Part shown: piece by piece, positions 28,201 through 34,761 of the stretch
Layout of the letters: every line of letters begins with the position of its first letter
Position numbering within the stretch: the first letter of the stretch is position 1
Origin: DASUBV01 sp963725175
Lineage (GTDB): Bacteria > Actinomycetota > Actinomycetes > Streptosporangiales > Streptosporangiaceae
Direction of reading: 5' to 3'
Length of the DNA: 64,000 nucleotides
Assembly (NCBI GenBank): GCA_963725175.1
Contig: CAVRXH010000006.1
Location: 2,852,001 to 2,916,000 of the forward strand
Made by a program: the position numbers and the translations under genes
Notes under the pieces: model-generated
The model's database searches: none
The model's input: the letters and a program-made list of their open reading frames with translations, nothing else
What the model was told of the DNA's origin: nothing

Positions 28201-28652
28201 CAGGCCAGCCGCCCTGGGAGCCGTCTGTGAGCCCCAGCCTGAGCTGGCTGCCCGGTGCCGCCCAGACGCCCTGGGACCCGAGCGGCGGCCGACAGGCGGG
28301 CGGCCAGCAGGCAAGCGGCCCGGAGGCAGCCGATCTGGGGGCGGGCATACCGCAGGCAAGCGAGTCGCAGCCCAGCCAGCCAGAGCCAGGCGAAGGGCAG
28401 CCGGGCGGACAGCAGCCGGGCGGGCCGCCGTGGGGACCGGCGACGGACCAGGGCTGGAACCAGGGCGGCCAGCAGTCGAGCTGGGACGAGCCGCGCTGGG
28501 AGGAGCCGCGCTGGGAGGAGCCGCGCTGGGACCGGGTGCCGGATGCCCACTGGGAGCCAACCGCACCGGGCGGCGACGCCGCATCGAGCGATGACCAGGG
28601 CTGGCGCCCTGGCGCGCGGACCGAAACCTTCCCCGCGATCACCGACGACTAA
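25242..28652 (+). CDS. Membrane-anchored subtilisin-fold pseudoprotease with giant Gln/Gly-rich tail
   Basis: A 1,136-aa protein begins at GTG 25242 with a signal peptide (residues 1-31, ending TPALADQ) and an S8/mycosin-like domain (about 35-360). All catalytic positions are changed. The Asp of the VLDTGV motif is Ser64 in VLSDGI (Asp is shifted to 65). The His of HGTxVAS is Gln98 in IQGTAIAS. The Ser of GTSMAxP is Thr295 in STTAASA. The oxyanion Asn of AAGN is Asp232. One transmembrane helix follows (about 392-418), then about 700 cytoplasmic residues of Ala/Gln/Gly/Pro-rich repeats: AAQHS units (485-519), GQY/EQY octads (about 900-960) and three RWEEP (about 1081-1096). It may be a scaffold or receptor that kept the substrate groove. 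Mycosins belong to type VII secretion, but no ESX genes are here. Confidence 0.82.
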   Translation: MPLRFPRPVVPVIATGLAALWVAVASTPALADQVRQQEWWLGKLNVTQAWQGSKGHGVLVAVLSDGIDPEQSDLAGSVTVGPDYTNSHETIPTYIGIQGTAIASLIAGHGHGAGDDSGIVGIAPQAKILSVRVTLDPNDPALDSTATGAGLPDAIAAGIRYAVAQHAKVIDLPLDPGQPSPAALAAIPGVPIGGTPPETAGITAAAGGSTIEQQAVAYALHRGVVLVAPAGDNAESSDATNYPAAYPGVISVGAFGDTLVKAAYSSRLPYVDITAPGDGVTAATASSYTELRSTTAASAMVAGVAALIRSRFPRLTPVQVSHALTTSTLYRRAGGRKAGSGYGTVNAQRALAAAAALAATGADRAGAGAVARIEPAAPAATPAQAPRSVAPRVLRAAIVSAGLLIVLLLLIAGYAALGRRRARTGSRAPAAARAAAATYAAPVAFAGSRPTDADRMLEAFAVPAGGPPAASGPFGSLSGAQLTAGQHSAAQHAAAQHSAAQHAAAQRSAAQLTAAQLATQAADPGAGTAGSVAGRHAAGGGEDSGGQAAAAWAPLGPAGRGDIGRPRVSGTPPWEPAARPDSELPWVAGPGSGRASAAIGGMRAASAGLAGALGAGGGAGSAGPADPAPSAAQQATAEHSATASQQGTTAQQGATGQHVVAEYQTAAEYQAAAEFPAVAQTTAGGTDRAAQPGPEPEPAWPGASAALPPAPSPSGGAWEDFTDTNMRAIPAAGDITGQFAALGGSPAGSGPAPGGPVPGEPTADSWAASGPAAGGWTANNRASGAPWDIPAGPPAMSGAPWDVQDADQGTGTGAPWPAAFAPDHTGSATDASSQPPPAGSESNVGQGGTGEDDPGAGLQWLPSAASDQWQPSTGQHWQPAQQDAPWSADTGWQQPAQLSGEYSEQPSGQYGQQASSHFGQPTAEQYGEQPPEQYSQPTPGQYSQPSPGQYDQQPAGQYGQRATGQDDQLDSLRQSARESAAPPPLATGQPPWEPSVSPSLSWLPGAAQTPWDPSGGRQAGGQQASGPEAADLGAGIPQASESQPSQPEPGEGQPGGQQPGGPPWGPATDQGWNQGGQQSSWDEPRWEEPRWEEPRWDRVPDAHWEPTAPGGDAASSDDQGWRPGARTETFPAITDD
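27939..28124 (+). repeat. GEY/GQY octapeptide-like repeats in the pseudoprotease tail
   Basis: Degenerate 24-27-nt units encode GEYSEQPS, GQYGQQAS, EQYGEQPP, EQYSQPTP, GQYSQPSP, GQYDQQPA and GQYGQ. Each has Tyr flanked by Gln and Pro, a composition typical of low-complexity sequence that self-associates. Confidence 0.8.
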
Positions 28653-28706
28653 GGGTCCCTAAGACTGAGGACCCGTAAGGCTGAAGACCTGTAAAGCAGC
28701 CACGAC

Positions 28707-29399
28707 CTATTGCGCCTTGCGGGCGGCGGCCAGTTCGTCTTTGCGCACGGACGCGTACACCGGCACGTACTCCTGCCCGGACAGCTTCTGGATGCCCTGG
28801 ACGACCTCATCGGTGATCGCCCTGCGCTGCCGGGCGCCGGTGCCCTCGGCGCGGAGCGTCTCGAAGGTGAGCGGCTCGCCGATCCTGATCTCGATCCGGC
28901 CCGGCTTGGGTATCCGGCGGCCCGGCGGCAGGATCCGCTCGGTCCCCATCATCGCGACCGGGATGACCGGCGCACCCGAGTGCAGCGCCAGCCAGCCGAT
29001 GCCGGTCCGGCCCCGGTACAGCCGCCCGTCCGGCGACCTGGTGCCCTCGGGATAGATGCCGAACAGGTTGCCATCCTGAAGCAGCTTGAGCGCGGCGTCG
29101 AGCATGTCCTGCGCGGCTCGCGCCCCGGCCCGGTCGGTGGAGAGCTGGTTAGTGGCCCGCAGGTAGGCGGCGACCGCCTTGTCGCGCAGCCGCGTCCCCG
29201 TGAAGTACTCCGACTTGGCTGCGAAGGTGACCGGGCGCGCCACCATCAGCGGCAGGAAGATCGAGTCGATGACCGACAGATGGTTCGAGGCCATGATGGC
29301 CGGGCCGGTCTCCGGGATGTTCTCCGCGCCGATGACCTTCGTCGGGGCGAAGGATCGCAGGACAGGCCCGGCGACAATCCTCGACGTCCGATACTGCAC
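28707..29399 (-). CDS. 1-acyl-glycerol-3-phosphate acyltransferase (PlsC family)
   Basis: A 230-aa membrane-associated acyltransferase. The catalytic HX4D motif is NHLSVID near residue 39, the substrate-binding motif is GIYPEGTRSPDG, and VIPVAMMGTER gives the third block. It transfers an acyl chain to lysophosphatidate in phospholipid synthesis. Length and motif order fit actinobacterial PlsC proteins. It is convergent with the pseudoprotease gene; the 54-nt gap holds a weak stem GGGTCC/GGACCC (28653-28674). It follows the large membrane protein with a 71-nt gap in the same direction. Confidence 0.9.
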   Translation of the reverse strand: MQYRTSRIVAGPVLRSFAPTKVIGAENIPETGPAIMASNHLSVIDSIFLPLMVARPVTFAAKSEYFTGTRLRDKAVAAYLRATNQLSTDRAGARAAQDMLDAALKLLQDGNLFGIYPEGTRSPDGRLYRGRTGIGWLALHSGAPVIPVAMMGTERILPPGRRIPKPGRIEIRIGEPLTFETLRAEGTGARQRRAITDEVVQGIQKLSGQEYVPVYASVRKDELAAARKAQ

Positions 29400-29470
29400 T
29401 CAGCCCTCCAGCTCGCAGCCTGCCGTCGCGCCAGCCACGACTGCAACTGTGCGGCCTGGCACGACAAAGA

Positions 29471-31720
29471 TTAACCCGCCCGGTCCGGCGCCGGGGCAGT
29501 CCTGGCATTAGCCCCCAGATCAGGCGCTCCGCCGCCGGCTTGCTCGGCGATGGAGGTGACAATCGCGATCACCAGGGGCAGCGCGAGCGGCAGCGCCGCC
29601 GCCGTGACACTGACCCCAGAGTCGTTCGCCAGCCAGCCCAGCACCGCGACGAGCCACAGGGCTATCAGCAGCGGCCGCAGCAGTGGCTGCGCGCGCATCG
29701 CGGCGGCCAGCGTCGCCAGCCGGAGCCGGCCGGGAACGGCCAGCGCCAGCCCGGTCACCACCACGACCACCGGGACGACCGGCGTGAACCAGGTCTCGGT
29801 GACGGAGCCGACGTTGGCGTCGATCTTCCGCCGTAGGATCGGGCCGGCCCCGCCGTGCAGCACGTGCCCGACGAAGGCGCCGATGTCGGAGGCGCGGGTG
29901 GCCGGGACGAGGTAGTTCACCACCGCGAAGACCGTGATCAGCAGCAGGCCGCTGATCCCGACGGCCACCGCCCGGCGCGGCGTGATCCTGATCCCGGCTA
30001 GCGCGGCCAGCAGCACCAGGAAGCCGGGGACCATGGCGATGGTGCCGCCGACCTTGGCCCCGAACCCCGGCCATCCGGCGGCGACCACCGTGAACAGCGC
30101 GACCGCGCCGGCCGCCGCGACTGCCCGTGACCGGCTGCCGGTCCGGCGCGCGACCGCGCCGCCCGCCCAGGTCGCGCAGAACAGCCCGCCGAGCGCGTAG
30201 CCGCCGATGGCGTTATTGCCGATGCCGTAGAACCGCCCGGCCTCCAGGGCGGACAGGCCGAACGGCGTGCCCAGTTGCAGGTGCGAGCCGGTGATCACGT
30301 CAATGCCGATGACCGCGACCAGCGCGGCCCCGACGAAGCCGGGCGGGCCGAGCGGATCACGGCGCCAGGGCCCGGCGAGCGCCACGGCGGCGATGAGCGC
30401 CGCCCAGGCCAGGCCGAGCCCGTAGAGGACCAGCGCCGGATGCGCGAGTTCCGCCCATGGCACGATCCCGGCCAGGAAGCTGCCGGCCGGGATCGCGCCG
30501 GCGATGACCGCGGCGACCCGGTAGGCGGCCCGCCTGCGCCGCCGGCGTTCTGGCGAGGCACCGCGCAGCAGCAGCAAGATCAGGCCGAAGACGATGCCCT
30601 CGCCGAAGCCATAGGCGACGAAGTACCAGGCCAGCGTGGACCGGTAGACCTGCGCGGCGGTGTCCTGGCCAGTCAGGCCGGCCACGGCGGCGGCGAGCGA
30701 GCCGTGTCGCGGCACCGAGGTGGCCGGCGAGCCGACAAGCTGACCGGGCACGGGCCTGCCCAGCCAGCCGAGCACGCTCGGGGTCAGGTCCGTCGTCAGC
30801 ACCATGCCGGGCCGCCTGGTCGATGCGGCGGTCAGCAGGCCGGGACCGTAGCCGGGGCCGCTGACGATGATCGCGCGCAGGTGCGGGGCACCGGTGTCGC
30901 CCATCCCGGCGACCACGATGATCGCGCCGCGTGGCGCCGCCGCGACCAGGCCGCCTATCACCCGGTCAGCGGCCCGGACGGCCGCCGACCTGGCCGCCTG
31001 AGCGGCGGCCGACGGCCCGCTGGCGGGCAGCGCGGCCAGGCCGGCGACCACGAGCGGGCAGGATCGCGTGACGGCGCCGGGCGCGCCCCCGGCCGACGGG
31101 GTGTAGCGGCCGACCTGGCCGGCGGCGCCCGCCAGCGCCAGGGCGGCGCCCTGCCCCTCCGCCACCGCGCAGGAGCCGGGCCCGGCCCGGCTCAGTAGCC
31201 CCCAGTCCGGGCTGTAGCTGAACTGGTGGTTGTAGGCCTCGATGCCGCCGCGTCCCGTCAGCGCCTGGACCCTGGCCGGGGCGAGGGCGGCGACCGGGCC
31301 GCCCGATGACCCGGTAGCTGGGGACCCGGCGCCCGGCAGCCGGGTGACCGGCGGCAGGGGCGCGCAGCCGCCCGACGGCGGACGGGGCGCGCCGGCCCGC
31401 GCTCCCGAGTTCAGCGTCAGCCAGGCATCGGCCGGGCAGGTGAAGGTCCGCACTCCCGACACCACCAGGGAGCCGACCGAGCCGCGGGCGGCCAGCCGCC
31501 ACAGCGCCGGAGTCGCGCTGGCCGAGATGTCGGTCCACCGCAGGCCGGGGACGCCGATGAAGACGACCGGCCTGGCGCGGGGCGTTGCGGCGGCCCGGGC
31601 CGGGCCGGCGGCCAGCCCGGTCACGGCGGCCAGTCCGGCCAGGGCGGCCAGGAGGGCGAGGCTCGCGGTCAGCAGCCTGGCCATGCGCGGTGTCACGTCG
31701 TTTACGGTATCCGCCGGCAT
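29471..31720 (-). CDS. Large membrane protein with alkaline-phosphatase-like ectodomain
   Basis: About 749 aa from ATG 31720; ATG 31684 (MARLLTASL) would start directly at the signal peptide and is also good. After the signal peptide, residues about 50-400 resemble the alkaline-phosphatase/phosphodiesterase fold (VVFIGVPGLRWTDISASATPALWRLAARGSVGSLVV, TDLTPSVLGWLG). The metal ligand Asp of the usual GVDG is Pro here, and no clear SDHG motif is seen, so catalysis is doubtful. The C-terminal half has about 10 transmembrane helices with FYGIGNNAIGGYALGGLF and GFGAKVGGTIAMVPGF. It is a widespread actinobacterial envelope protein of unknown role, perhaps in surface polymer handling. Confidence 0.78.
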   Translation of the reverse strand: MPADTVNDVTPRMARLLTASLALLAALAGLAAVTGLAAGPARAAATPRARPVVFIGVPGLRWTDISASATPALWRLAARGSVGSLVVSGVRTFTCPADAWLTLNSGARAGAPRPPSGGCAPLPPVTRLPGAGSPATGSSGGPVAALAPARVQALTGRGGIEAYNHQFSYSPDWGLLSRAGPGSCAVAEGQGAALALAGAAGQVGRYTPSAGGAPGAVTRSCPLVVAGLAALPASGPSAAAQAARSAAVRAADRVIGGLVAAAPRGAIIVVAGMGDTGAPHLRAIIVSGPGYGPGLLTAASTRRPGMVLTTDLTPSVLGWLGRPVPGQLVGSPATSVPRHGSLAAAVAGLTGQDTAAQVYRSTLAWYFVAYGFGEGIVFGLILLLLRGASPERRRRRRAAYRVAAVIAGAIPAGSFLAGIVPWAELAHPALVLYGLGLAWAALIAAVALAGPWRRDPLGPPGFVGAALVAVIGIDVITGSHLQLGTPFGLSALEAGRFYGIGNNAIGGYALGGLFCATWAGGAVARRTGSRSRAVAAAGAVALFTVVAAGWPGFGAKVGGTIAMVPGFLVLLAALAGIRITPRRAVAVGISGLLLITVFAVVNYLVPATRASDIGAFVGHVLHGGAGPILRRKIDANVGSVTETWFTPVVPVVVVVTGLALAVPGRLRLATLAAAMRAQPLLRPLLIALWLVAVLGWLANDSGVSVTAAALPLALPLVIAIVTSIAEQAGGGAPDLGANARTAPAPDRAG

Positions 31721-31809
31721 CTGCTGGCGTGCCTGCTCACGACCCTCTGGTGGGTGCCGCGCGTAATCGGGTGATCCGCCATGTGCACCCGATGAGGCGC
31801 TAAAGCGTC

Positions 31810-31827
31810 TTCTGTGCGAGCACAGAA
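31810..31827. promoter_or_regulatory. Palindromic operator-like site TTCTGTGC-GA-GCACAGAA
   Basis: A perfect 8-bp inverted repeat with a 2-nt centre lies between the membrane-protein gene (leftward, start 31720) and the CRC-repeat gene (start 31881). Its size and symmetry suit a dimeric repressor. It is 54 nt before the start at 31881. Confidence 0.5.
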
Positions 31828-31880
31828 CGACATTAGAGGGAAGCGGCACTATTTGGCCGCGAAGGGGTGGGACTGGCCAT

Positions 31881-32189
31881 ATGAGCATGCCGAAAAACAG
31901 CCAAGGTCCTGTGGTGACCGCTGTGACCAGCGGGCCGGAAGAGGTCCGCAATCACGGCACCGCGTCAACGTATAACAACCTCGGCTGCCGCTGCGATGCC
32001 TGCCGTGCCGCCGCTTCCGCGGCCCGGCAGGCCTGGGTTCGCTCCCTGCAGAACAGAAGGTTCGCCGACGTGCCGCATGGCACTCCGTCTGGCTACCGGA
32101 ACTGGGGCTGCCGGTGCGAGCGGTGCACGCTGGTGCGGGCCGCGGAGGCGCGCGAGCAGCAGCGGCGGAAGCGCGCGCAGAGCGCCTGA
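31881..32189 (+). CDS. Small protein with two HGT...GCRCxxC zinc-finger-like repeats
   Basis: A 102-aa basic protein contains the same motif twice: HGTASTYNNLGCRCDACRAA (residues about 25-44) and HGTPSGYRNWGCRCERC (about 66-82). Each unit has His plus three Cys spaced as in a zinc knuckle, and Arg-rich helices follow each unit (RQAWVRSLQNRR; REQQRRKRAQ). Such single units occur in small actinobacterial and phage proteins; the duplication is distinctive. Nucleic acid binding is the natural guess but is not shown. Start ATG 31881 has AGGGG upstream; ATG 31887 is an alternative. Confidence 0.72.
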   Translation: MSMPKNSQGPVVTAVTSGPEEVRNHGTASTYNNLGCRCDACRAAASAARQAWVRSLQNRRFADVPHGTPSGYRNWGCRCERCTLVRAAEAREQQRRKRAQSA

Positions 32190-32251
32190 CCGGCGCGGCG
32201 GCGGCCGGTAAATGCGGTGACCGGCCGCCGGGCGGGGGGACACAATGCCGT

Positions 32252-32497
32252 ATGGATTCGACGTACTGGCCGATGACCGGGCTGCGGCGGCGCACCGCCT
32301 GCCAGGGCCAGGGCATCGGCACGCAGATGCGCGGCAAGCCAGCTACCATGCGGCGGCTCCGGATGGACCGGGCCGCCTGGCAGGCGGCCCGGTCGGTGCC
32401 GGTCGAGATCACTGGCCTGAAGCCGTGCCTGCCTCACTTCGGGCTGGCCCTCGAGCGCGCCGCAGGCGCCGCGAAGGCGGGCCGGGACGCGGGCTAG
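32252..32497 (+). CDS. Hypothetical small basic protein
   Basis: An 81-aa frame from ATG 32252 (GGGGGGACACAATGCCGT upstream) encodes a basic protein with two Cys and no membrane segment (TACQGQGIGTQMRGKPATMRRLRMDRAAWQAARS). No family is recognised. It follows the CRC-repeat gene by 62 nt in the same direction, which supports it slightly. Overlap with the convergent membrane gene is 4 nt. It could be a chance frame in high-GC DNA. Confidence 0.35.
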   Translation: MDSTYWPMTGLRRRTACQGQGIGTQMRGKPATMRRLRMDRAAWQAARSVPVEITGLKPCLPHFGLALERAAGAAKAGRDAG

Positions 32498-32889
32498 CCG
32501 ACGGGCTCCAGCTCGTCCCGGCGGACGGGCTCGGGCACGCCGCCGGCGAGCAGCAGCGCAGCTACCCGGCCGGCCGGAGGCGCCTCGATCGCCAAGGGCT
32601 GCGACGCGGGCAGCGCGATTACCCGGCGGGCGGCGGGCAGGCCAGGGGCCGCGGTCACCCGGCGGGCAGGTGCGGGGTGCCACAGGCCGGAGTGGCTACG
32701 GCAGATCACCACCACGAAGGTGACGACGCCGGCCGCCGCGACGACGCCGAGCGCGGCGAGGATCGCCAGCAGGGCTCCGGTGATGACGGCGGCGGCCGAG
32801 CTGATGGCCGCGCAGATCACGACGGCGGTGACGACGGCTAGGGGCGCGGTGGCGCTCGTGGTGGCCTTTGGCTGGCACATCATGACCAC
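32494..32889 (-). CDS. Hypothetical membrane protein
   Basis: A 131-aa frame from ATG 32889 (AGGTGG upstream) has two hydrophobic helices, about residues 15-36 and 38-62 (LAVVTAVVICAAISSAAAVITGALLAILAALGVVAAAGVVTFVVVI), then a Pro/Ala-rich polar tail. No family is recognised. The hydrophobic pattern makes a coding role more likely than chance, but codon evidence is weak. Confidence 0.5.
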   Translation of the reverse strand: MVMMCQPKATTSATAPLAVVTAVVICAAISSAAAVITGALLAILAALGVVAAAGVVTFVVVICRSHSGLWHPAPARRVTAAPGLPAARRVIALPASQPLAIEAPPAGRVAALLLAGGVPEPVRRDELEPVG

Positions 32890-33099
32890 CTGGGGCCGCG
32901 GGCCGGGAAGCTGGCCGCGTACCGCGTCGGAGCGGCTGATGCTGTCATGTCAGGCGTCCTTTCTGGTGGCGGGCGCGCCTGACATCATTGGCAGGCAGGA
33001 ATGACCTGGACGCTGATGCGCCCCGGCCGGCGTTTTCCCTGGTGTTCGCCATCTTCAGTGGAAAACAACTTGCCCGGCCTGACAAGGGGGGATTTCACC

Positions 33100-33540
33100 G
33101 TGACCGATGAATGGCCGGAAAGCCGGCTGGCCGGGCAGCAGCCCGCCATTCAGGCTCAGCTCTCCGTGCGCGACGGCCTGTCGGCCATCGCGTTCTACCA
33201 GGAGGCGTTCGGTGCCGTGGAGCGGTACCGGGTCGGCGGCACCGAGGAGAACCGCGCGGTCGTCAGTCAGCTATCGGTCGGGGAGGCCTGGTTCTGGGTC
33301 GCCGACGAGTCTCCCGCGCACGGTAATTTCAGCCCTCAGGCGCTCGGCGGCGGATCGGTGCGCATGCTGCTGATCGCCGACGACCCGGCGGACCGGATGA
33401 TGCGGGCGGAGGCTGCGGGCGGACGAGTCGTCTACCCGGTCTCCGAGGCGCACGGCTGGCTGCTCGGGCGCATCGAGGATCCGTTCGGGCATCACTGGGA
33501 GATTGGGCGGCCGCTGCGGGAATGGCCGCCGGCTTACTAG
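33100..33540 (+). CDS. VOC-superfamily (glyoxalase/PhnB-like) protein
   Basis: A 146-aa protein of the vicinal oxygen chelate fold: IQAQLSVRDGLSAIAFYQEAFGAVERYRV starts the first beta-alpha-beta-beta-beta unit, and EAAGGRVVYPVSEAHGWLLGRIEDPFGHHWEIGRP ends the second. The closing DPFGHHWEIG is the PhnB/YdcA-type signature. The substrate is unknown; relatives act on small electrophiles or bind antibiotics. GTG 33100 is chosen because it follows AAGGGGGG at good spacing and starts at the family N-terminus, though the frame is open to 33001. Confidence 0.85.
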   Translation: MTDEWPESRLAGQQPAIQAQLSVRDGLSAIAFYQEAFGAVERYRVGGTEENRAVVSQLSVGEAWFWVADESPAHGNFSPQALGGGSVRMLLIADDPADRMMRAEAAGGRVVYPVSEAHGWLLGRIEDPFGHHWEIGRPLREWPPAY

Positions 33541-33542
33541 GC

Positions 33543-33785
33543 CTAGTGCTGGAGCGCCACGAGAATGACGACAAGGAACAAGACCGCAACGACCGCCAGG
33601 CCCAGTACGACAACGGCGATCTTGGTCAGGGACGCCATCGGCAGGACGGCGATCAGCCGCCCCAGCGGTCCCGGCGGCGGTGGCGGCTTCGGGTGCGGAT
33701 GGTCGAACCCGCCCGGAGGCGTTGGCAGGAACCGGCGCTGCGGGCGGTAGGACGACAGCTTGGGTACGTCGTTCCGTTCCCCCAT
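33543..33785 (-). CDS. Small proline-rich single-pass membrane protein
   Basis: An 80-aa protein from ATG 33785, with GGGAGG six bases before it. Residues about 20-40 are Pro-rich (FDHPHPKPPPPPGPLG) and residues 54-78 form one transmembrane helix (IAVVVLGLAVVAVLFLVVILVAL) that ends almost at the C-terminus. This looks like a tail-anchored protein with a cytoplasmic Pro-rich arm. No family is recognised. It is divergent from the ArsR gene at 33891. Confidence 0.62.
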   Translation of the reverse strand: MGERNDVPKLSSYRPQRRFLPTPPGGFDHPHPKPPPPPGPLGRLIAVLPMASLTKIAVVVLGLAVVAVLFLVVILVALQH

Positions 33786-33890
33786 GTCGCCTCCCGTGGT
33801 GGCGATGGAGCTTCCAGCGTAGCGCGCGGCCCGGCAGTCCGATCCGGGCATTGCGCCGGCGTATCGGTTGCCCTAGAGTAACCGTTGCCG

Positions 33891-34259
33891 ATGAGTAACC
33901 AACAAGGACACGCAGACGCGGTCTTCGATGCCCTGGGTGAGCCGGTACGCCGGCGCATCCTGGAACTGCTCCGCGACGGCCCGGCCCCGGTCGGGCAGCT
34001 CGCCGAGCGGCTGCCGGTCGGCCGGCCGGCGGTGAGCAAGCACCTGCGGGTGCTCAGCGACGCCGGCCTGATCGGCCATCGCAGCGCCGGCACCCGCAAC
34101 CTGTACTCGCTCGCGCCCGGCGGGCTGGCCGTCGCACAGCAATGGCTGGTGTCCACCTGGGACACCGTGCTGGCCGCCTACGCGGCCGAAGCTGAGCGTG
34201 TCGCCGAGGCCGGCCGGGCGGCCGAGCCCGGGCGCCCGGCCAGAGGGGAATCCAGATGA
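33891..34259 (+). CDS. ArsR-family regulator paired with an SRPBCC protein
   Basis: A 122-aa winged-helix protein: ADAVFDALGEPVRRRILELLRDGPAPVGQLAERLPVGRPAVSKHLRVLSDAGLIGHRSAGTRNLYSL is a full ArsR helix-turn-helix and wing. No Cys metal ligands are present, so it is not a metal sensor of the classical kind. The start is ATG 33891; TTG 33885 is possible. Its stop overlaps the next start by ATGA (34256-34259), and ArsR-SRPBCC pairs are a standard actinobacterial two-gene unit. Confidence 0.9.
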   Translation: MSNQQGHADAVFDALGEPVRRRILELLRDGPAPVGQLAERLPVGRPAVSKHLRVLSDAGLIGHRSAGTRNLYSLAPGGLAVAQQWLVSTWDTVLAAYAAEAERVAEAGRAAEPGRPARGESR

Positions 34260-34732
34260 CCACCATTCCGCCGCTTCGCAGGGAAATCCTGGTAGCCGCC
34301 GATCCGGGCACCGCCTTCGAGGTGTTCACCGCCCGGATCGGCCAGTGGTGGCCGGTGGCCACCCACAGCGTGCACGGCGCCGGCGGCACCGTCGCCCTCA
34401 CGGCCGGGCAGATCGTCGAACGGTCAGCCAGCGGAGCCAGTTCCGTATGGGGCACGGTCACCCGGTGGGAACCGCCGTCCGCTGTCGCCTTCACCTGGCA
34501 CCCCGGCCGGGACGCCAGCGGCGCCAGCCAGGTCACCGTCACCTTCGCGGCGGCCGGCGACCAGACGCTGGTCACGCTGGAGCACGCCGGCTGGGAGGTC
34601 TACGCCGACCCCGCGGCCGCCCGCGCCGAGTATGACGAGGGCTGGGGCGAGGTGCTCGGCGGCTACCGGGACCACATCGTCACGTCGCCGCCGGTTTCCT
34701 CGCCGTCACCATCCGGCCCTGGCAGGTGGTGA
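34256..34732 (+). CDS. SRPBCC/AHSA1-domain protein
   Basis: A 158-aa helix-grip protein: LRREILVAADPGTAFEVFTARIGQWWPVATHSVHG starts the domain, and WGTVTRWEPPSAVAFTWHPG and LVTLEHAGWEVY continue it, ending in a Ser/Pro tail. The fold forms a hydrophobic pocket for small molecules. It is translated with the ArsR gene and may bind the ligand that the regulator responds to, or detoxify it; neither is proven. It is convergent with the IolE-like gene. Confidence 0.88.
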   Translation: MTTIPPLRREILVAADPGTAFEVFTARIGQWWPVATHSVHGAGGTVALTAGQIVERSASGASSVWGTVTRWEPPSAVAFTWHPGRDASGASQVTVTFAAAGDQTLVTLEHAGWEVYADPAAARAEYDEGWGEVLGGYRDHIVTSPPVSSPSPSGPGRW

Positions 34733-34761
34733 CGCAGGCATAGCCGCCGAGGCGGGCTGGG

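Noticed and set aside
26169..28550. A 793-codon open frame antisense to the pseudoprotease
   Set aside because: It is composed of Arg/Gly/Ala/Pro-rich nonsense without any domain and mirrors the repeats of the real gene; long antisense frames are normal at this GC content.
25242..28652. Type VII secretion locus, suggested by the mycosin-like fold
   Set aside because: No EccB/C/D/E, EsxA/B or PE/PPE-like genes are nearby and the catalytic residues are gone.
32245..32841. A 198-codon plus-strand frame overlapping the small hypothetical genes
   Set aside because: Ends in Gly/Asp/Arg nonsense opposite a hydrophobic membrane frame, so it is probably a shadow.
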